From Spirodela intermedia (lineage: Eukaryota; Streptophyta; Magnoliopsida; Alismatales; Araceae), in NCBI GenBank assembly GCA_902729315.2, contig LR746274.1, positions 9,143,940 through 9,207,939 on the forward strand: a stretch of DNA of 64,000 nt, given 5' to 3'. The notes beneath the pieces are model-generated. The model was not told the origin of the DNA and ran no database searches. It worked only from the letters and a program-made list of their open reading frames with translations. Positions 11,667 through 23,700 of this stretch are shown in pieces. Made by a program: the position numbers and the translations under genes. Each line of letters opens with the position of its first letter. Position 1 is the first letter of the stretch.

Positions 11667-14600
11667 CTAGCCGCCGCCTCTGCCTCTGCCTCTGCCGCCA
11701 CTGCCGCGACTGAAGGGTCTTTTCCCGCGCCCCAAATGTCTACCCATATTGAACTTCATGGGGGGGGCTCCGGCTGCCTGGTTGCCATTGGAGAGGCTGG
11801 CAGGCCCTTGCTCGCCGCCGCCGATGGGCCCTGGTGGCACCGTCTGGGACACACCATCACGGGGGGCTGGCTCTGAGCTCAGCATTGCAGCTGAGGGATA
11901 TGGCGGGCTGCAGCCTTGCCAGGGCATGCCGGGAGGCAACCCCTGATTTGGGGAGAAAGCGAACTGAAATGTGGGCCCGTTGGCGAAGCCCGGAAAAGCC
12001 TGGTTTTGGTTCTGTGGATAGGGATGGCCCTGAATCTGCTGGCCTTGCATCCCATTCGCCGGAAGCATTCCTGGAAAAGCTGTGATGAACTGCTGGCTCG
12101 GCGCTCCAAGGGGCCAGAAGGGATTTGGCTGCTGCATGAAGAAATTCTGCCCGAGGGGGCCGCCCGATTGGCCGCCATAGGGGATACCAGGCACACTGTG
12201 TGGACCCTGAAAGTATGCATGGGGAACATTGACAGCGCCTGCGTGAGCAGGTGGTCCTGGGTTGCAGGGTGCCGCTAGCATCGGCATCTGGAGCTGGCCC
12301 ATGACATACGGCGGCAGTGTTGGCAACTGGAGCGGCTGGCCGTGGGCAAAGGGCTGCAGAGGTGGTGGCGCCTGCATCTGGCTCTGGATCTGATTTGAAG
12401 ACTGCGCGTGAACTGGAACACACGGCGGATGGGGTGAAGTTGGAGCTTGAGACGGCCGATGCGGCGATCTCTGAGACTGCCCTCGAATGAACGGCCGCTG
12501 AGGCCTCGACCGGTGCTGCATCGGCCCGCGGGGAGATGACGATTCCCCAGGGACAGGGAGACGCTCCTCCTTCCAGCTGTTCATGTAGCCACTGCCTCTG
12601 TCCTGAATCCTCCTCTTATCAAACTGGGCCTTCTTCTTGTCAAAGGGCTCTGAATTCCTCTGCCTTGACCCGTCTGTCCCCCGCTTGGTCTGCCTGAGAG
12701 ACCTCCTGTACTCAGCCTCCCTCTCATCGTCCGAGAACTCGACTTCCTCGTCCACCTCCTCGTCGTTCTCCCCGGACGCATCGTAACCCTTCTTGTAGAG
12801 CGAGGGGTCGTTGAGGATGTGGCCGGCAAACTCCGAGGCAAAGGAGATGGCGGTGCCCTCACAGATCCCGGCGGGGATCTCCTCCTCGGAATTGTACCGG
12901 ACAATGTAGTAAGGGTTCTTCACCGGGCCGAATATCTCGTCGACTGTCCCGAGCGGCGATCGGGTCTCCGTCACCCAGAGAATAGAACCCTCGTTAAGAG
13001 GGTTGTGCTCCGCCACACCTTCGACGATGACTCTGTTGTCCACAATCTGCAAGAAAATTTGTGGAGAAAATTGGAGTGATCCGCAGGCATTGACCATGAT
13101 GCAGAGAGCTCCATTGAACATGGAAAATAAACATGTGCACATATATGATATATTTCATGTTTAAATCAAAGTATTATATACCATATATATCATTACAAAC
13201 TATGAATGCAAGTAGATAGATACATGAACAAGTAGATATTCAAAAGCTCACCGACGAAATAGCTCCCACAGAGTGTGTCTGGTGATGCGGCTCCAAGGTT
13301 GCATTCACAGGGAGGACGGGGGGGAGATCCTGCGACATGATCGATTCAGAGGAACGCAACCCACGGTCAAAAAATAGAAGAAGCATCAAACCATGGAGGA
13401 AATATCGGAAGAAACTAGAAACTTGGCGTCTTCTTAGCATCTTGGCGTGCCTCATCCAAGAGACTAGAACAGGTATACTGATGCCAAGTCCCACTGCTGC
13501 TTAAACCACTCAACTCCGCCCTTTCCCGTCTTTTGGGGGCAGGGCCGAGGAGGAGAGTGTAAGATGAAAACGAATGAACAGGGAAAGAAAAACCGAGGGA
13601 ATCACAGATCCACCGGTGTCCAAAGATCAAGGGAAAAAACCCATCAAAATTCTCTTTTTGGTGGAGCTTATCTTTCATAATGGTCCATACGGAGTGGGTT
13701 TGGCGGACGGGCAGGAAGAACATTCAGATGCCGATCACCTTCTACAATCAGATGTAGCTGGCTTACCTCAAGCTCATTTTTTGACTTGATGGGCCCCTTT
13801 GTCGCAACATCGTCATCGCTGCTCATCGCCAACTCTTCGATATCCAGATCCCTGATTTCTCCCTCCTCCAAGTCCACAACCCCATTACTCTTTTTCTTCC
13901 TCTTGTTCTCACCATCATCTTCATCACCACCATCTTCTTCTTCTTCTTCTTCTTCTTCGCTGCTTTCTTCACTGCTTGAAGAAGAGGAAGAAGACGAATC
14001 ATCACCCTCAGACTCCGACGATCCGCCGCTCCTTGAATTGTCTTCCCCCTTGCCATCACCGTCCATGTTAACTTCAGACGGAGTAACCGGAGCTTCCCTC
14101 ACTACATTGTCGCCCTCTCCATTGACACAGAGAGGAGATGCTATGGAGGCGTTAATATCGCCGCCACCGGGCTCTCCTCCATCTCCGTCGATCCCCAGGC
14201 TTCCAATTACCACGTACTCGGGGACCCCATCTTTCTCCGCGAAGCGAGAAGAAAGAGAGAGCTCAGAATCACCCACCAAGCTAATCTTCCCCGACAGAGC
14301 TTCCGAGAGCCCCACCACCTCTGTCCGACCAAACCCATCAGCAGCAGCACCGTCTTTTCCTCCGTCATCGCCCGCCAGAGCGCCGCCGCACTGGTCGGAC
14401 TCCTTGGGCTGTCCACCGAACATGGTGGGGATGCTACTTCGGGGTGGAGCAGGGTCGACCAGCCAGTCCTCCACGGGGCCAAAACCTGGAGGATAGAGAA
14501 GGTAGGAGGAAGGGTCGTCGTCGGCCTCGGAGGAGGGTAGGAAGAGGAGCGGGTCGTCCTCAGTGAAGGAGGAGGCGAAGGCTCCCCAGCTGCCCACCAT
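11667..14600 (-). CDS. NAF1: H/ACA ribonucleoprotein assembly factor NAF1
   Basis: Three exons: 14600-13767, 13329-13252, 13046-11667; 763 residues, all phase 0. The N-terminal exon encodes a low-complexity region ending in a serine run and a long acidic run (about residues 200-235), followed by LEEGEIRDLDIEEL. The central part, about residues 290-375, carries the Gar1/Naf1 core: PLGTVDEIFGPVKNPYYIVR is close to the family signature. The C-terminal 300 residues are rich in Pro, Gln, Gly and Asn and end in an RG-rich tail (GRGRGRG). NAF1 is a nucleoplasmic factor that loads dyskerin onto nascent H/ACA RNAs and is later exchanged for GAR1. The length exceeds many homologues because of the low-complexity ends. 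The nuclease gene converges on it 340 bp away. Confidence 0.9.
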
Positions 14601-14705
14601 GGCGGGTGGCGTCGTTCCAGGGGCCGCTGGCGGAAGAAGGGCGGAGGATCGGCCGTGAGGAGGGGCAAAAATCCATTCTTATTGCGGGCGGGAAGATCAC
14701 AGGGC

Positions 14706-14750
14706 TCGTGGGTCGGCTAGGGTTTTTAGGGTTTTTGGGTGGGCTGATGC
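14706..14750 (-). promoter_or_regulatory. Telo-box doublet plus site II element upstream of NAF1
   Basis: On the NAF1 strand the sequence reads AAAAACCCTAAAAACCCTAG at about 14718-14737, two telo-box cores, with an AGCCCA (site II, TGGGCT on the other strand) about 5 bp upstream at 14740-14745. This pairing is known from promoters of plant ribosomal-protein and ribosome-biogenesis genes, which fits NAF1. It lies 110-145 bp from the start codon. A direct role is inferred. Confidence 0.65.
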
Positions 14751-15319
14751 GCAAGAGGGGGAAGGCGCCTCTCTCTCTCTCTCTCTCTTCTCTGCTCTCC
14801 GCCGCCGCTTTCCCGCCGGCTTTAGGGTGCCGCACCGAGTCGCACTCGGATCGGCGGACGGTTCGACGGACTCGTTCTGTTGGGGGCGGGTCGGGTCGGA
14901 CCGATTAGCTCGACGTCATCCACTCACGGTGTCACCGACGGTTTCCTCTGGACGGAAAAGGCGTAAATTTATTTTCCGGTCTGTTTTATTTTCTCTATAA
15001 AATTAAAAGGGTGGAATATGCCTGATTTCCTGTTGAAAGGATAGTTTGCAAGTTACCACCAAGAAAGTCCAACAGTTACAAAATTACCTCCGACCCCAGA
15101 AGTCTGAGAAAAGAGGGCCTTCAAGATAGATATCGGGCCTGTCCAATGTGAGCCCGCCCCCGGCGGCCCGCTCTGAGCCGACGCTGACGTGGGCGGGCCG
15201 TTGACTCCCATTCCCACAAAAAAAATAAAATCGGCCACCCACCCGTTCGATGATATCTCTGTTGATACCCTCATCCTCCTCCCACCCTCCTCCCCCCTCC
15301 TGGTCGCCGCCCTCTGTAA

Positions 15320-15377
<58 letters not shown>

Positions 15378-15790
15378 TCTCTCCCTCTCTCTCCCTTCCT
15401 TTTTCTCTCTTCCTCTCTCTCTCTCTCTCTCTCAGAGCGGGGCGGGGCTCCCATCGTCGTCAGCAGGGGGCTGTGGAGAGCGATGGTTGATATTTCCATG
15501 TGATCCCCCGTGAGTCAGGTTCGTGCGAAATGAGTGAAGTCCTCCCCGTCGCTGTCCGACTCCATTATCATCTCTCTGCATCTCCTCTCTCTCTCTCTCC
15601 CTCTCTCTCTGTATCCTCATTTTCTGGGGGACAATGGTCGAGCACCGTCCTCGCGCCCCTTTTTCTCTCTGGTTGAACCCTGGGGACTTTTTTCAGGGAG
15701 GAAGAATATCTCAGGAACCGAGAGGTGGCGACAGCTGATTTTCTGAGCGGCGAGGAAGCCGAAGCCAAACCCTTCTCTTTTCCTTCAAGG
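14751..15790. other. Divergent intergenic region NAF1 / PAP phosphatase
   Basis: About 1 kb between two divergent genes. It holds interrupted CT arrays at 15322-15373 and 15411-15433 and a shorter CT-rich run near 15583-15610, on the phosphatase leader side. A TATAAA-like string is present near 14996 on +, but it is almost 800 bp from the plus-strand start codon and cannot be assigned. Long frames in this stretch are products of the CT repeat. Confidence 0.5.
15322..15433. repeat. Compound CT microsatellite
   Basis: Long CT run (15322-15373) followed by CCCT-type variants and a second CT run to 15433, upstream of the PAP phosphatase gene. Confidence 0.9.
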
Positions 15791-18159
15791 ATGCATTTAT
15801 GCTCTCTCGGCGGCGCCGCCGAACTCAATTGCCCCGCCGCCGCCGCTCGGGCGAGGAGAACCTGGTGGCCCGGACATGGGGGGTCCCGAGGAGGCGGCAG
15901 CCGTTTCCTCTGCTGCTCGAGAAGCCTCTCGGAGGGTTGCCCATCTGCTCCTCGTCTTCATCCTCATCCTCTCGGTGGCGCCGCCCCTTCCGGCGGCGGC
16001 GCGTCTCTGGTCTCTCTGCCTCGAGCCCCATCGTATACGGAGCCGGCGGTGGCGGAGTACTCGAAGGAGCTCGATGTGGCCGTCAGAGTGGTCCAGATGG
16101 CCTGCTCCCTCTGCCAGGGAGTCCAAGAAGCGCTGCTGGGGAGAGGGGCAGACCAGGTGAAGGCCAAGGAGGACGACTCTCCGGTCACCGTCGCAGGTCT
16201 CATCACGTCCCTCTCCTTGTCCCACTTTTTCTTCTTCTTCTTCCTCTGAATCTCATCTCCCCCTGTGCTTTCGATTGGATCACCTGCCTGCCTGCTCCTC
16301 CTCACCGGTCCTTTTGACAGCAAACAAAACCCCTTTCTCTTGGGTTTTAGACCCCCATTCGTCTTCAGAGTTCGACGGAGAACTGGTTGGTCTCTTCGAG
16401 CATGCATGCTGCTGCTGTGTTCCACCAGGAGTTCCAAAGATTGCAGGCGAGCTACGCCATCCAATGAACTCCGCAGCTCTTCCACTTCAAACAAAATCTT
16501 TCTGCTCATCATCCTCTCGACCTACAGGGAAACTGGCCGGCCTCTTCTTCTCTTCGCTCTTCCCCCAGTTCAGCATAAAATGACAATGGGGAGCTAGAAT
16601 CTCGAATTCTGATCAGTCTCTAGGAAACCTATTCTTGCTAGATATCTCCCTCTCCACCGGAGCTCGAGAAGGGCTTTTTGATGCATTCAATGGATTTCAG
16701 ATGATTATACTCTCGACATCTCTGAAGGTCGGAGAACCCTCTCTGCAGTCATGATCATCTCTGAATTCTCTGTAGATCCCTGAAGAACTCGTATTCAATT
16801 CCCGCTTCGTTTAAATCTGACATCTTCCGAACCCTCAACCGGATGTGGGCGCCCTGATCATCTCTGAAAACAAGGCTTCGAATCCTTTCTGTATGCCGCC
16901 GTCTGGTTCTTGCATAATTGATGGGTGTGCTCTTGATTTTCACTTGCTTTCTCCCTGACGAAGATGGGTCTGGCAGCATCATCATCATCATCTTCTTCTT
17001 CTTGTTCATCGTCGTCTTTTTTTTTTTTGTTTCTGGGTGGAGCAGATTGGAGCGTGCAAGCTGCTGTTAGCTGGCTTCTGGCGGAGAGCTTCCCGGGGGA
17101 GCGAGTGTCCATCGTGGCGGAGGAGGACGTTCGTTCGCTGTTGGAGGAGGAGGAGCAGACCGGTCCGCTGCTGGACTCCGTAGTCAGCGCCGTGAACGGC
17201 TGCCTGAGGGAGGCGGCGGCATACGGGTTGACGGCGGCGGCGCCGCCGGAGGGGGGCCTGGGGCGGCGGGAGGTGCTGGAGGCCATCGGACGGTGCAACT
17301 CTGTGGGAGGCCCGGAGGGGAGGCACTGGGTGCTCGACCCCGTCGACGGTACGCTGGGCTTCGTCCGCGGGGACCAGTATGCGGTGGCGCTGGCCCTCAT
17401 CGACGGCGGCGAGGTGGTGCTGGGGGTGCTGGGCTGCCCCAACTATCCCATGAGGAGGGAGTGGCTCGACTACCACCACCGCTACTACAGGGCGGCGGCG
17501 CGCGTGGCGCCGGCGGCGGCAGCGGGGGGGTGGCACAGGGGCTGCGTGATGTACGCCCGCAGGGGCGCCGGCGAGGCCTGGATGCAGCCGCTGGGACCCC
17601 ACCGGGCCGCCGCCGCCGCCGCGAGGCCTGTCCGCGTCTCCACCGTCGACGACCCCGCCGCCGCCACCTTCTGCGAGCCCGTCGAGAAGGCCAACTCCAG
17701 CCATGCCTTCGCGGCCGGCCTCGCCCGCTCCGTCGGTCTCAGGTGGGTCGGTCCCAAACAAATCCTTGTTCCTCCATCCTCCTAAAATCCTCCTCCTTCC
17801 TACTGCTGCTGCTCCTGAGGGTCTGATTCTTCTTCTTGTGCAAATCGGTGAGCAGGAATCGGCCGCTGCGGGTGTACAGCATGGTGAAGTACGCGGCGAT
17901 CGCGCGGGGGGACGCGGAGATATTCATGAAGTTCGGGAGGTCGGGGTACAGGGAGAAGATATGGGACCACGCGGCGGGGGTGCTCATCGTCCAGGAGGCC
18001 GGCGGCGTGGTCACCGATGCCGGCGGCCGGCCGCTGGACTTCTCGCGGGGGATCTTCCTCGACGGCCTCGACCGCGGCATCGTCGCCTGCTCCGGCGCCT
18101 CCCTCCACGCCAAGATCATCGCCGCCGTCGACGCCAGCTGGGACTCCTCCGAGCTCTAA
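15791..18159 (+). CDS. HAL2-like 3'(2'),5'-bisphosphate nucleotidase (PAP phosphatase), organelle-type leader
   Basis: Three exons: 15791-16196, 17046-17742, 17856-18159; 468 residues. The first 75-80 residues are Arg, Ser, Gly and Ala rich, as expected for a chloroplast or mitochondrial transit peptide. The catalytic part carries all inositol-monophosphatase-fold motifs: the EED site at residues 161-163, DPVDGT at 233-238 and WDHAAG with Asp405 near the C-terminus. These residues bind the magnesium ions. The family removes the 3' phosphate of PAP, the by-product of sulfation; organellar PAP phosphatases take part in stress retrograde signalling. Placement in the HAL2-like clade rather than SAL1 proper rests on motif spacing, and exact targeting is inferred. 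A GTG at 15725 is in frame upstream but the first ATG is 15791. The second exon is extremely GC-rich. Confidence 0.87.
16197..17045 (+). other. Intron 1 of the PAP phosphatase gene
   Basis: About 850 bp separating the leader-bearing exon from the catalytic exon. No coding piece needed by the family is missing, because TVA joins directly to DWSVQ. Nothing else recognisable is present. Confidence 0.75.
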
Positions 18160-18809
18160 GGACCAGCCCTTCCCCCCCGTTCCCTGGTTGGTTTCTCTCT
18201 CATCTCCTCTTCTCTATGAGATTCAGAATCTCCTCTTCTTCTTCTTCTTCTTCTCCCAGCATATGGATCCTATACTGCCTGCAGATTTTTCCAAATGCCA
18301 GCTCGAGAATGACCCTAGATCATGTCGAGTGCATCTCTATAGCCCCTACGTTGTAATATTATACAGGCTAAGAAGAAGAGGACTAAATCCATACGGCGGC
18401 GCTGGCGTTGACCATGATCCTGCAGATCCCGAAAACAGTCTGTCAACAGACCACTCGACGTGATCAATATCCGGGACTCCCCTACCTCCTCACACACTCT
18501 GTCAATAGACCACTCGATCGACCTGATCACCGAAAACAAACAGTGGGGCATCAGCTGTGGTCGAGAGAGAGAGAGGGAGAGAGAGATGGGCTGCCGTGAA
18601 AGTCTCTGCTGGGAATTAAATGGAATTCGGAGGCGGGGCCGGCGAGGGAGCGGCGGCGGTGGTGAGTGGGTTTGACCCTGCTGGCGCTGTCACCGTTCAG
18701 ACAGAAACCGCCGACTCAACTGCAACGTGCCATGTCGTACAGATCGCATCTCGAAGCAGGGCGAGTCTCCTGCTGCTGACTCGCTGGGCCCCCACCGGGG
18801 TCGGGCCGG

Positions 18810-18819
18810 ATGACGTCAT
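18810..18819. promoter_or_regulatory. TGACGTCA palindrome (bZIP-type site)
   Basis: A perfect 10-bp palindrome ATGACGTCAT, the core recognised by TGA-type bZIP factors, about 465 bp upstream of the Gly/Cys-rich gene. Function is only inferred from the motif. Confidence 0.4.
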
Positions 18820-19142
18820 TTCCACGCACGAACACGGACCAGTCGATTGAATATGCGTATATACTGTACGTAGGTATGTATATACACGAGGACATGTATA
18901 TATATATATTTCATTTATTTATTTATTTATTCATTCTCGAGGATCTCGCAATCCGACGGCGGGAAAAAATTAAAATAAAAATTGATCCCATTTTCGAGGG
19001 CTGCTGCCGAGAGAGGAACGAAGGAAAAAAGAAAAAAAGAAAAAAAGAAAAAAGAGAAAAATAAATAGCTGGGCGTAGGGAGGCCCTGTGGCACTAATTA
19101 CATGGCCACCTACCACCCACTCCGCCCACCGCCCTCCCCCCA

Positions 19143-19148
19143 TTTATA
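19143..19148 (+). promoter_or_regulatory. TATA box of the Gly/Cys-rich gene
   Basis: TTTATAG in a C-rich context, about 140 bp upstream of the start codon. It would place transcription start near 19175, leaving a leader of about 110 bases that includes a short GA run at 19201-19215. Confidence 0.55.
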
Positions 19149-19283
19149 GTGCTCGCATGGCCAACTCTGCAAGAGAGCGCGGAAGAGAGACACAAATAAG
19201 AGAGAGAGAGAGAGCGAGAGGAAAGTGGGCGTCGCCACCTCTCCTGCAAAACGTTTGCCAAGGAGGAGAAGAGAAAGAAAAGG

Positions 19284-19760
19284 ATGGGAAGTGGTGGGGC
19301 AGTGAGCAGAGCCGGGTTCGTGCTGGCGGCGGCGGTACTCCTCGCCGCCTCGTGCTGCTGCAGCGCCGCCCGGGGGCCATCCAAGCGTGGCAACCCCCCC
19401 ACCTTCCCCGGGGACGGCGGCGGCGGCTTCCCTGGGGTGGGCTTCGGCATCCCCGGTTGGGGAGGCGGCGGAGGGAACGGGTTTCCCCCGGGCTTCCCCG
19501 GCGGCGCCGCCGGCAGCGGGTGGGGGAACATGGGCGGCGGATGGGGATCCGGATACGGCGGCCCGGGCGGCGGTCACGCTAGAGGAGGCGTCGTGAGGCC
19601 CTCCGTCGTCTGCAAGGAGCGGGGGCGTTGCTACAAGAAGAAGCTCACCTGCCCAGCCAAGTGCTTCACCTCCTACAGCAGCTCGGGGAAGAACTACGGC
19701 AGCGGTGGCGGCGGCGGCGGCTGCACCCTGGACTGCAAGAAGTGCGTCGCCTACTGCTGA
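19284..19760 (+). CDS. Secreted glycine-rich protein with conserved C-terminal 8-cysteine domain
   Basis: Intronless, 158 residues. Residues 1-29 form a signal peptide (hydrophobic LAAAVLLAASCCCSA). Residues 35-100 are Gly-rich with FPG and GW-type repeats. The last 50 residues are a compact domain with eight cysteines, beginning VVCKERGRCYKKKLTCPAKC and ending with LDCKKCVAYC, interrupted by a Gly run. I recognise this as a plant-wide family usually labelled glycine-rich or keratin-associated-like protein; its molecular function is not established. It is most likely an extracellular or cell-wall protein whose cysteines pair in disulfides. The gene has its own TATA box and an AATAAA signal about 240 bp after the stop. 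Confidence 0.85.
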   Translation: MGSGGAVSRAGFVLAAAVLLAASCCCSAARGPSKRGNPPTFPGDGGGGFPGVGFGIPGWGGGGGNGFPPGFPGGAAGSGWGNMGGGWGSGYGGPGGGHARGGVVRPSVVCKERGRCYKKKLTCPAKCFTSYSSSGKNYGSGGGGGGCTLDCKKCVAYC

Positions 19761-19997
19761 GCTCGGGGCAGTCCGCCCCCGTGCTCCTCCACAGACCCAC
19801 GCCACCATCGTCATCATCATCATCATCATCATCTTATCGCATGTATTCCCATCACCAGGAGGAGGGGCGGGGCTACTGCCCTCTTCTTGGTTCCACCCCG
19901 CATCCCGCTATGCATCTGTTAATCTGATCTAAATCTATCTACGTATATATCCATAAAGTTTGCGTTTGAGAGGAGAATACTTTTTACTTTGGCATGC

Positions 19998-20003
19998 AAT
20001 AAA
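19998..20003 (+). terminator. AATAAA polyadenylation signal
   Basis: Canonical AATAAA 238 bp downstream of the stop codon of the Gly/Cys-rich gene, followed by a GT-rich stretch (GGGGGGTTTGTG). Confidence 0.5.
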
Positions 20004-20218
20004 AAGGGGGGTTTGTGAAGATCACCGCCGATTCCTCGCTAATGAATTCGTTTCCCCCATCCCCGAGTTCAGTTCATGCGGAGCGAAGGAGCCGAATCTC
20101 TGTTGTTGGGGACTTGCCCAAACAGTGTGAGGCCGAGGAAGTCCTCGGAGTTCCATGTGAACGGAGGGACTTTCTCTTCCGGCGCCTCTGCCTAACTTCG
20201 GCAGGAAAGATAGAGATG

Positions 20219-20226
<8 letters not shown>

Positions 20227-20279
<53 letters not shown>
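20227..20279. repeat. (GA)n microsatellite
   Basis: About 26 GA units in the spacer between the Gly/Cys-rich gene and the 3' end of the SCAMP gene. A second, interrupted GA run lies at 20518-20562. Confidence 0.92.
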
Positions 20280-20283
<4 letters not shown>

Positions 20284-20756
20284 GGGGAGGAAAGCACCCG
20301 CGCAGGCAGGCGACTAAAGCATAAAGCTTCCTCCGGTGGGCAGAGATTTCGGCGGAGGGTTGACGGAGCTGAAGGCGGGGCGGAAACCAACGAAAACATT
20401 CCTTACTCGATGTAAAGGGGCCAGAGGACCAAAGAAGATCAAGGACGAAGAGACCCGTGCGGTCAACGCCACCTTTACCAGTGGTGGCGACCCGGGCTGA
20501 GCTCGGCTCGCTCATAGCAGAGAGAGAGAGAGAGAGAGGGAGAGGGAGAAATAGAGAGAGGGAGAGAGCTGAATATAGTGGGAATGTGGCTGTACAAACA
20601 AGCTCTGAAAGAAAGAAAAATAAAACTCCAAGCGATGACGGATGAGGTCTGGTCTGAAGAGGTAGACGACTACTGGGTTGGATTACATACGGAGCGGAGC
20701 TCAAAAGGGAGAGCACACAAAGACCCCCCCCAGCCACTCAGAACGGATGCATCGGG

Positions 20757-23700
20757 TCAAACCGCGGCTCGCATGGCCCCACGCGCCGCATCCCGCTTCA
20801 TCTCCGCCGCCTTTCCACTGCCTCTGAAGTAGAGGTAGACTTGCTGCAACCAAACCCACCAGTCCCAAAACAATCTCGGTCAATCCACAGATATCTATCC
20901 ATCCATCCATCCATCTATCTATCTATCTATCTTGGAGAGTCAACGCGCTCATTTCTCACCTGGATGACCCAGATGCTGAGGAGCAACTCGAGGCAGAAGA
21001 ACCCGGACCCGATGATGTAAAATATCTGCACGCATCGCAATCGGAAACTCAGATGCTCTACTTGTAGGATCATCGGCAAGAACAAGCAGATGTTGTGTAG
21101 GTGCAAGTCAACGAGCCGAGCTTACCGCAACCACAATGCTGTTGTCAATGATCTTGATGGTCGTGATAATACCACTGCATAGTCAAAAATAAGATGATGA
21201 ATTACAAAAGTCAACACGCTCTTTCTTCCGCCATGAAGAAAAGGGGCTGGTGACCAGAGCGACTTACGCAAAGGACCTTCCCTCGAAGATGACAGGAGGT
21301 GCCACGGCAGCATACACCACAAAGCCAATGTGAACCTGAGACACAGCCCACCATGCCGGGAAGCTTAGAGCAGAAGGGTGGTGAAGGGAGTATGCTTAGA
21401 ACACTGCTAGCGAAGGGAAGCTCGCTCACCAGGTAGAAGAGGAAGAACCATCCGAACTTGAGCGCACTGTCGGTCCTGCGATGGTTCGAGAGCAATACAA
21501 TTTCAGAAGAAACTAGAAATCACACGGTCCAACTCAAACAGTTTGGATATCCTTGTCATGCAAGCTAGGAACCAAATAATCTTCAGAAGCTTACTTCATT
21601 GCCCTGTAAAGAGGGCGATACCACAAAACGTATGCTCCCGGGACACCAGCGATGAAGTATATGATAGCCAGCAACCAGATCTTTGCCCCGCCTGAGACAT
21701 ACAGCATTCAGATTCAAAGTTATTCGGTTAACAAGATGATTTTTCGTCCGCAGGGGTGATCACTGCTATGATCATACCTTCTCCTTTGATCCAAGCACTC
21801 GTCACTGCTATGATGTTCCAGAAAAGACAGATAACCAACCCTGCAAGTCATTCAACATTAAGTCTCGTGGTAATCCAACTATCATGAACATAGCCTCCAC
21901 TGGTATCGATTGCGACACAGCTCTTCCACATGGGCATTGATTGATTTAATCTCAAAGGCAGCCTAGAGCTTGATAACTAATTGCACGACATGACATGACA
22001 TATCTGGAGAATCAAGATCCATGCTCGTCTCTCAAGAAACTCCGTGGCATAGAACACAGACGATAATGCTCCAAAACATAAAACAAGAATGTACCCTGCT
22101 CCGATCCCGTAAAATTCCACAGCATGGAGTAAGTAAAATGAGGTATCATACCTAAGAAAGATGCAAATGCAAAATACTGTATTCGCTGCAGATGGATGGG
22201 GATTTCATTTGCGATATCATGATGTATAATGGGAAAGAATGGCGGCCAATTTTTTTCCTCTATAACAATCCCAGCTGCAACAGAGAAGATTTAGAAAGGT
22301 TAAGCCATATTATCATTAGAACGCCAAAAAAATATGGCGACGAAAAAGAATGCAAGGATACCCCGGGCTGCAGCCTCTTCCCTCCGTTTCAGGTCCTGTA
22401 GACACGAAGCAAATGAAGCAATTCATCAGGGAAGGCTTGCTATACAGCACCATCATGGAAATTTTCAGAACACGAAGGAGTGACATGACACCAAATACAT
22501 CTCAAGCAATCAGTAATGATTTACGAGACGAAATCAATCGTTACTTATTAGCCGGGTTTTCCAAATAAACTTGCTGAAGGAAAAATAGACTCGAAATTCA
22601 AGTCTGTATCATTCCTTGCAGTTCCCTCGATGCTGATCAAGACAAACCAGACGTTTTTATTGCCATGTTCAATTATAGATAGTATAGTTGCAGAGTCAAG
22701 GGGCATTTGCATCCGTAGAACTTGTTTAGATCAGTTCCAGCAGTACAAACCTGTTCCCTTTTCCTCAGTTCAGCCTCCTTTGCCTGAAGTTCTTTCTCCT
22801 TCTTTTTGAGATCCTGGAAAGGAAAATGAAATTAAAAAAAAAAAGGCACAGGGATCATAGATCTATCAACAATTAGGAACAATTTCAATGCGGTCAAGCG
22901 CCATCAAATACCTTTGCATTATCAAGTGGAATGTCAATTGTAGCACCACGATCATTGTAGAAATCAGCTGGTTCAGGAGGGAGTGGTGAAAGCCTAGAAT
23001 CGGAAGCTTGAGGTACACTGCCAGTGCTCTGGGAACATCTCCATCGAATAAAATAAAAAGACAACGTTATCTTTACTGAAGACAACACATGGGCATTTAA
23101 AACCATTTACAGTAAGCCAAAAAAAGTTAATAAAAACAAAGCGTCAGTAAGTATGGATATTTTCAGCAATTTACAAGTCAAGAGAGAAGAAAATAATAAA
23201 ATATCATGAAATTGTTCAAGAATCGTCTCCACAATGAAGTTTGATGATATATTTGTAAGGAAATGATATTTGCATAAAGTATTAAGGATTGGAAAGGTAC
23301 TTATAGATTACAATTTCAAGAACGAATCGTGAAAGACTGAACATGTGAACTTGCAGAAATTTTATTCAACATCCAATTTATATGGCTTCACTGGCGCAAC
23401 ATACAATATAGTTCCGGATTTCCCCAAGGCCGTCTATTTTCCATTGCCTGTTCCCGTACTTCATTGCAAGTAGGGGAATCAAAACGATAATCCAGATCCC
23501 AGCTTCAGCAAAGTGCTTGAAATTAAAATTTCAGCCTAATGTTTGAAATTCCACACTAGCCTTATTGGTTCCCAAGGGAGGCGTGTTCTTTAGACTTTAC
23601 TTTTAAGTGTCTTGCCAGTTGAAGTATAAAACACGACACTTATCCCTTTCCCTACGTTACGCAAACATATATTTAATGAAGTACACTTCTTCCATATTTT

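Larger units (their letters stand above)
18160..19283 (+). other. Intergenic region upstream of the Gly/Cys-rich gene
   Basis: 1.1 kb holding the phosphatase 3' end and the promoter of the next gene. It contains an ATGACGTCAT palindrome at 18810-18819, an AT repeat near 18897-18909, an (ATTT)n run near 18911-18932 and short GA runs. Small frames here are not supported as genes. Confidence 0.55.
19761..20756. other. Spacer between converging Gly/Cys-rich and SCAMP genes
   Basis: About 1 kb with the two 3' ends, the GA arrays and no supported gene. Open frames of up to 181 codons here are driven by the GA/CT repeats. Confidence 0.55.

Noticed and set aside
15053-15513. Arg/Glu-rich and Ser/Leu-rich open frames
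   Set aside because: They are translations of the CT/GA microsatellite and have no other support.
17006-17761. 251-codon minus-strand frame and a parallel plus-strand frame at 17293-17826
   Set aside because: Both overlap the catalytic exon of the PAP phosphatase in wrong frames; they remain open only because of high GC3.
19110-19832. 240-codon minus-strand frame
   Set aside because: Antisense shadow of the Gly/Cys-rich gene; Ala-rich composition mirrors its Gly codons.
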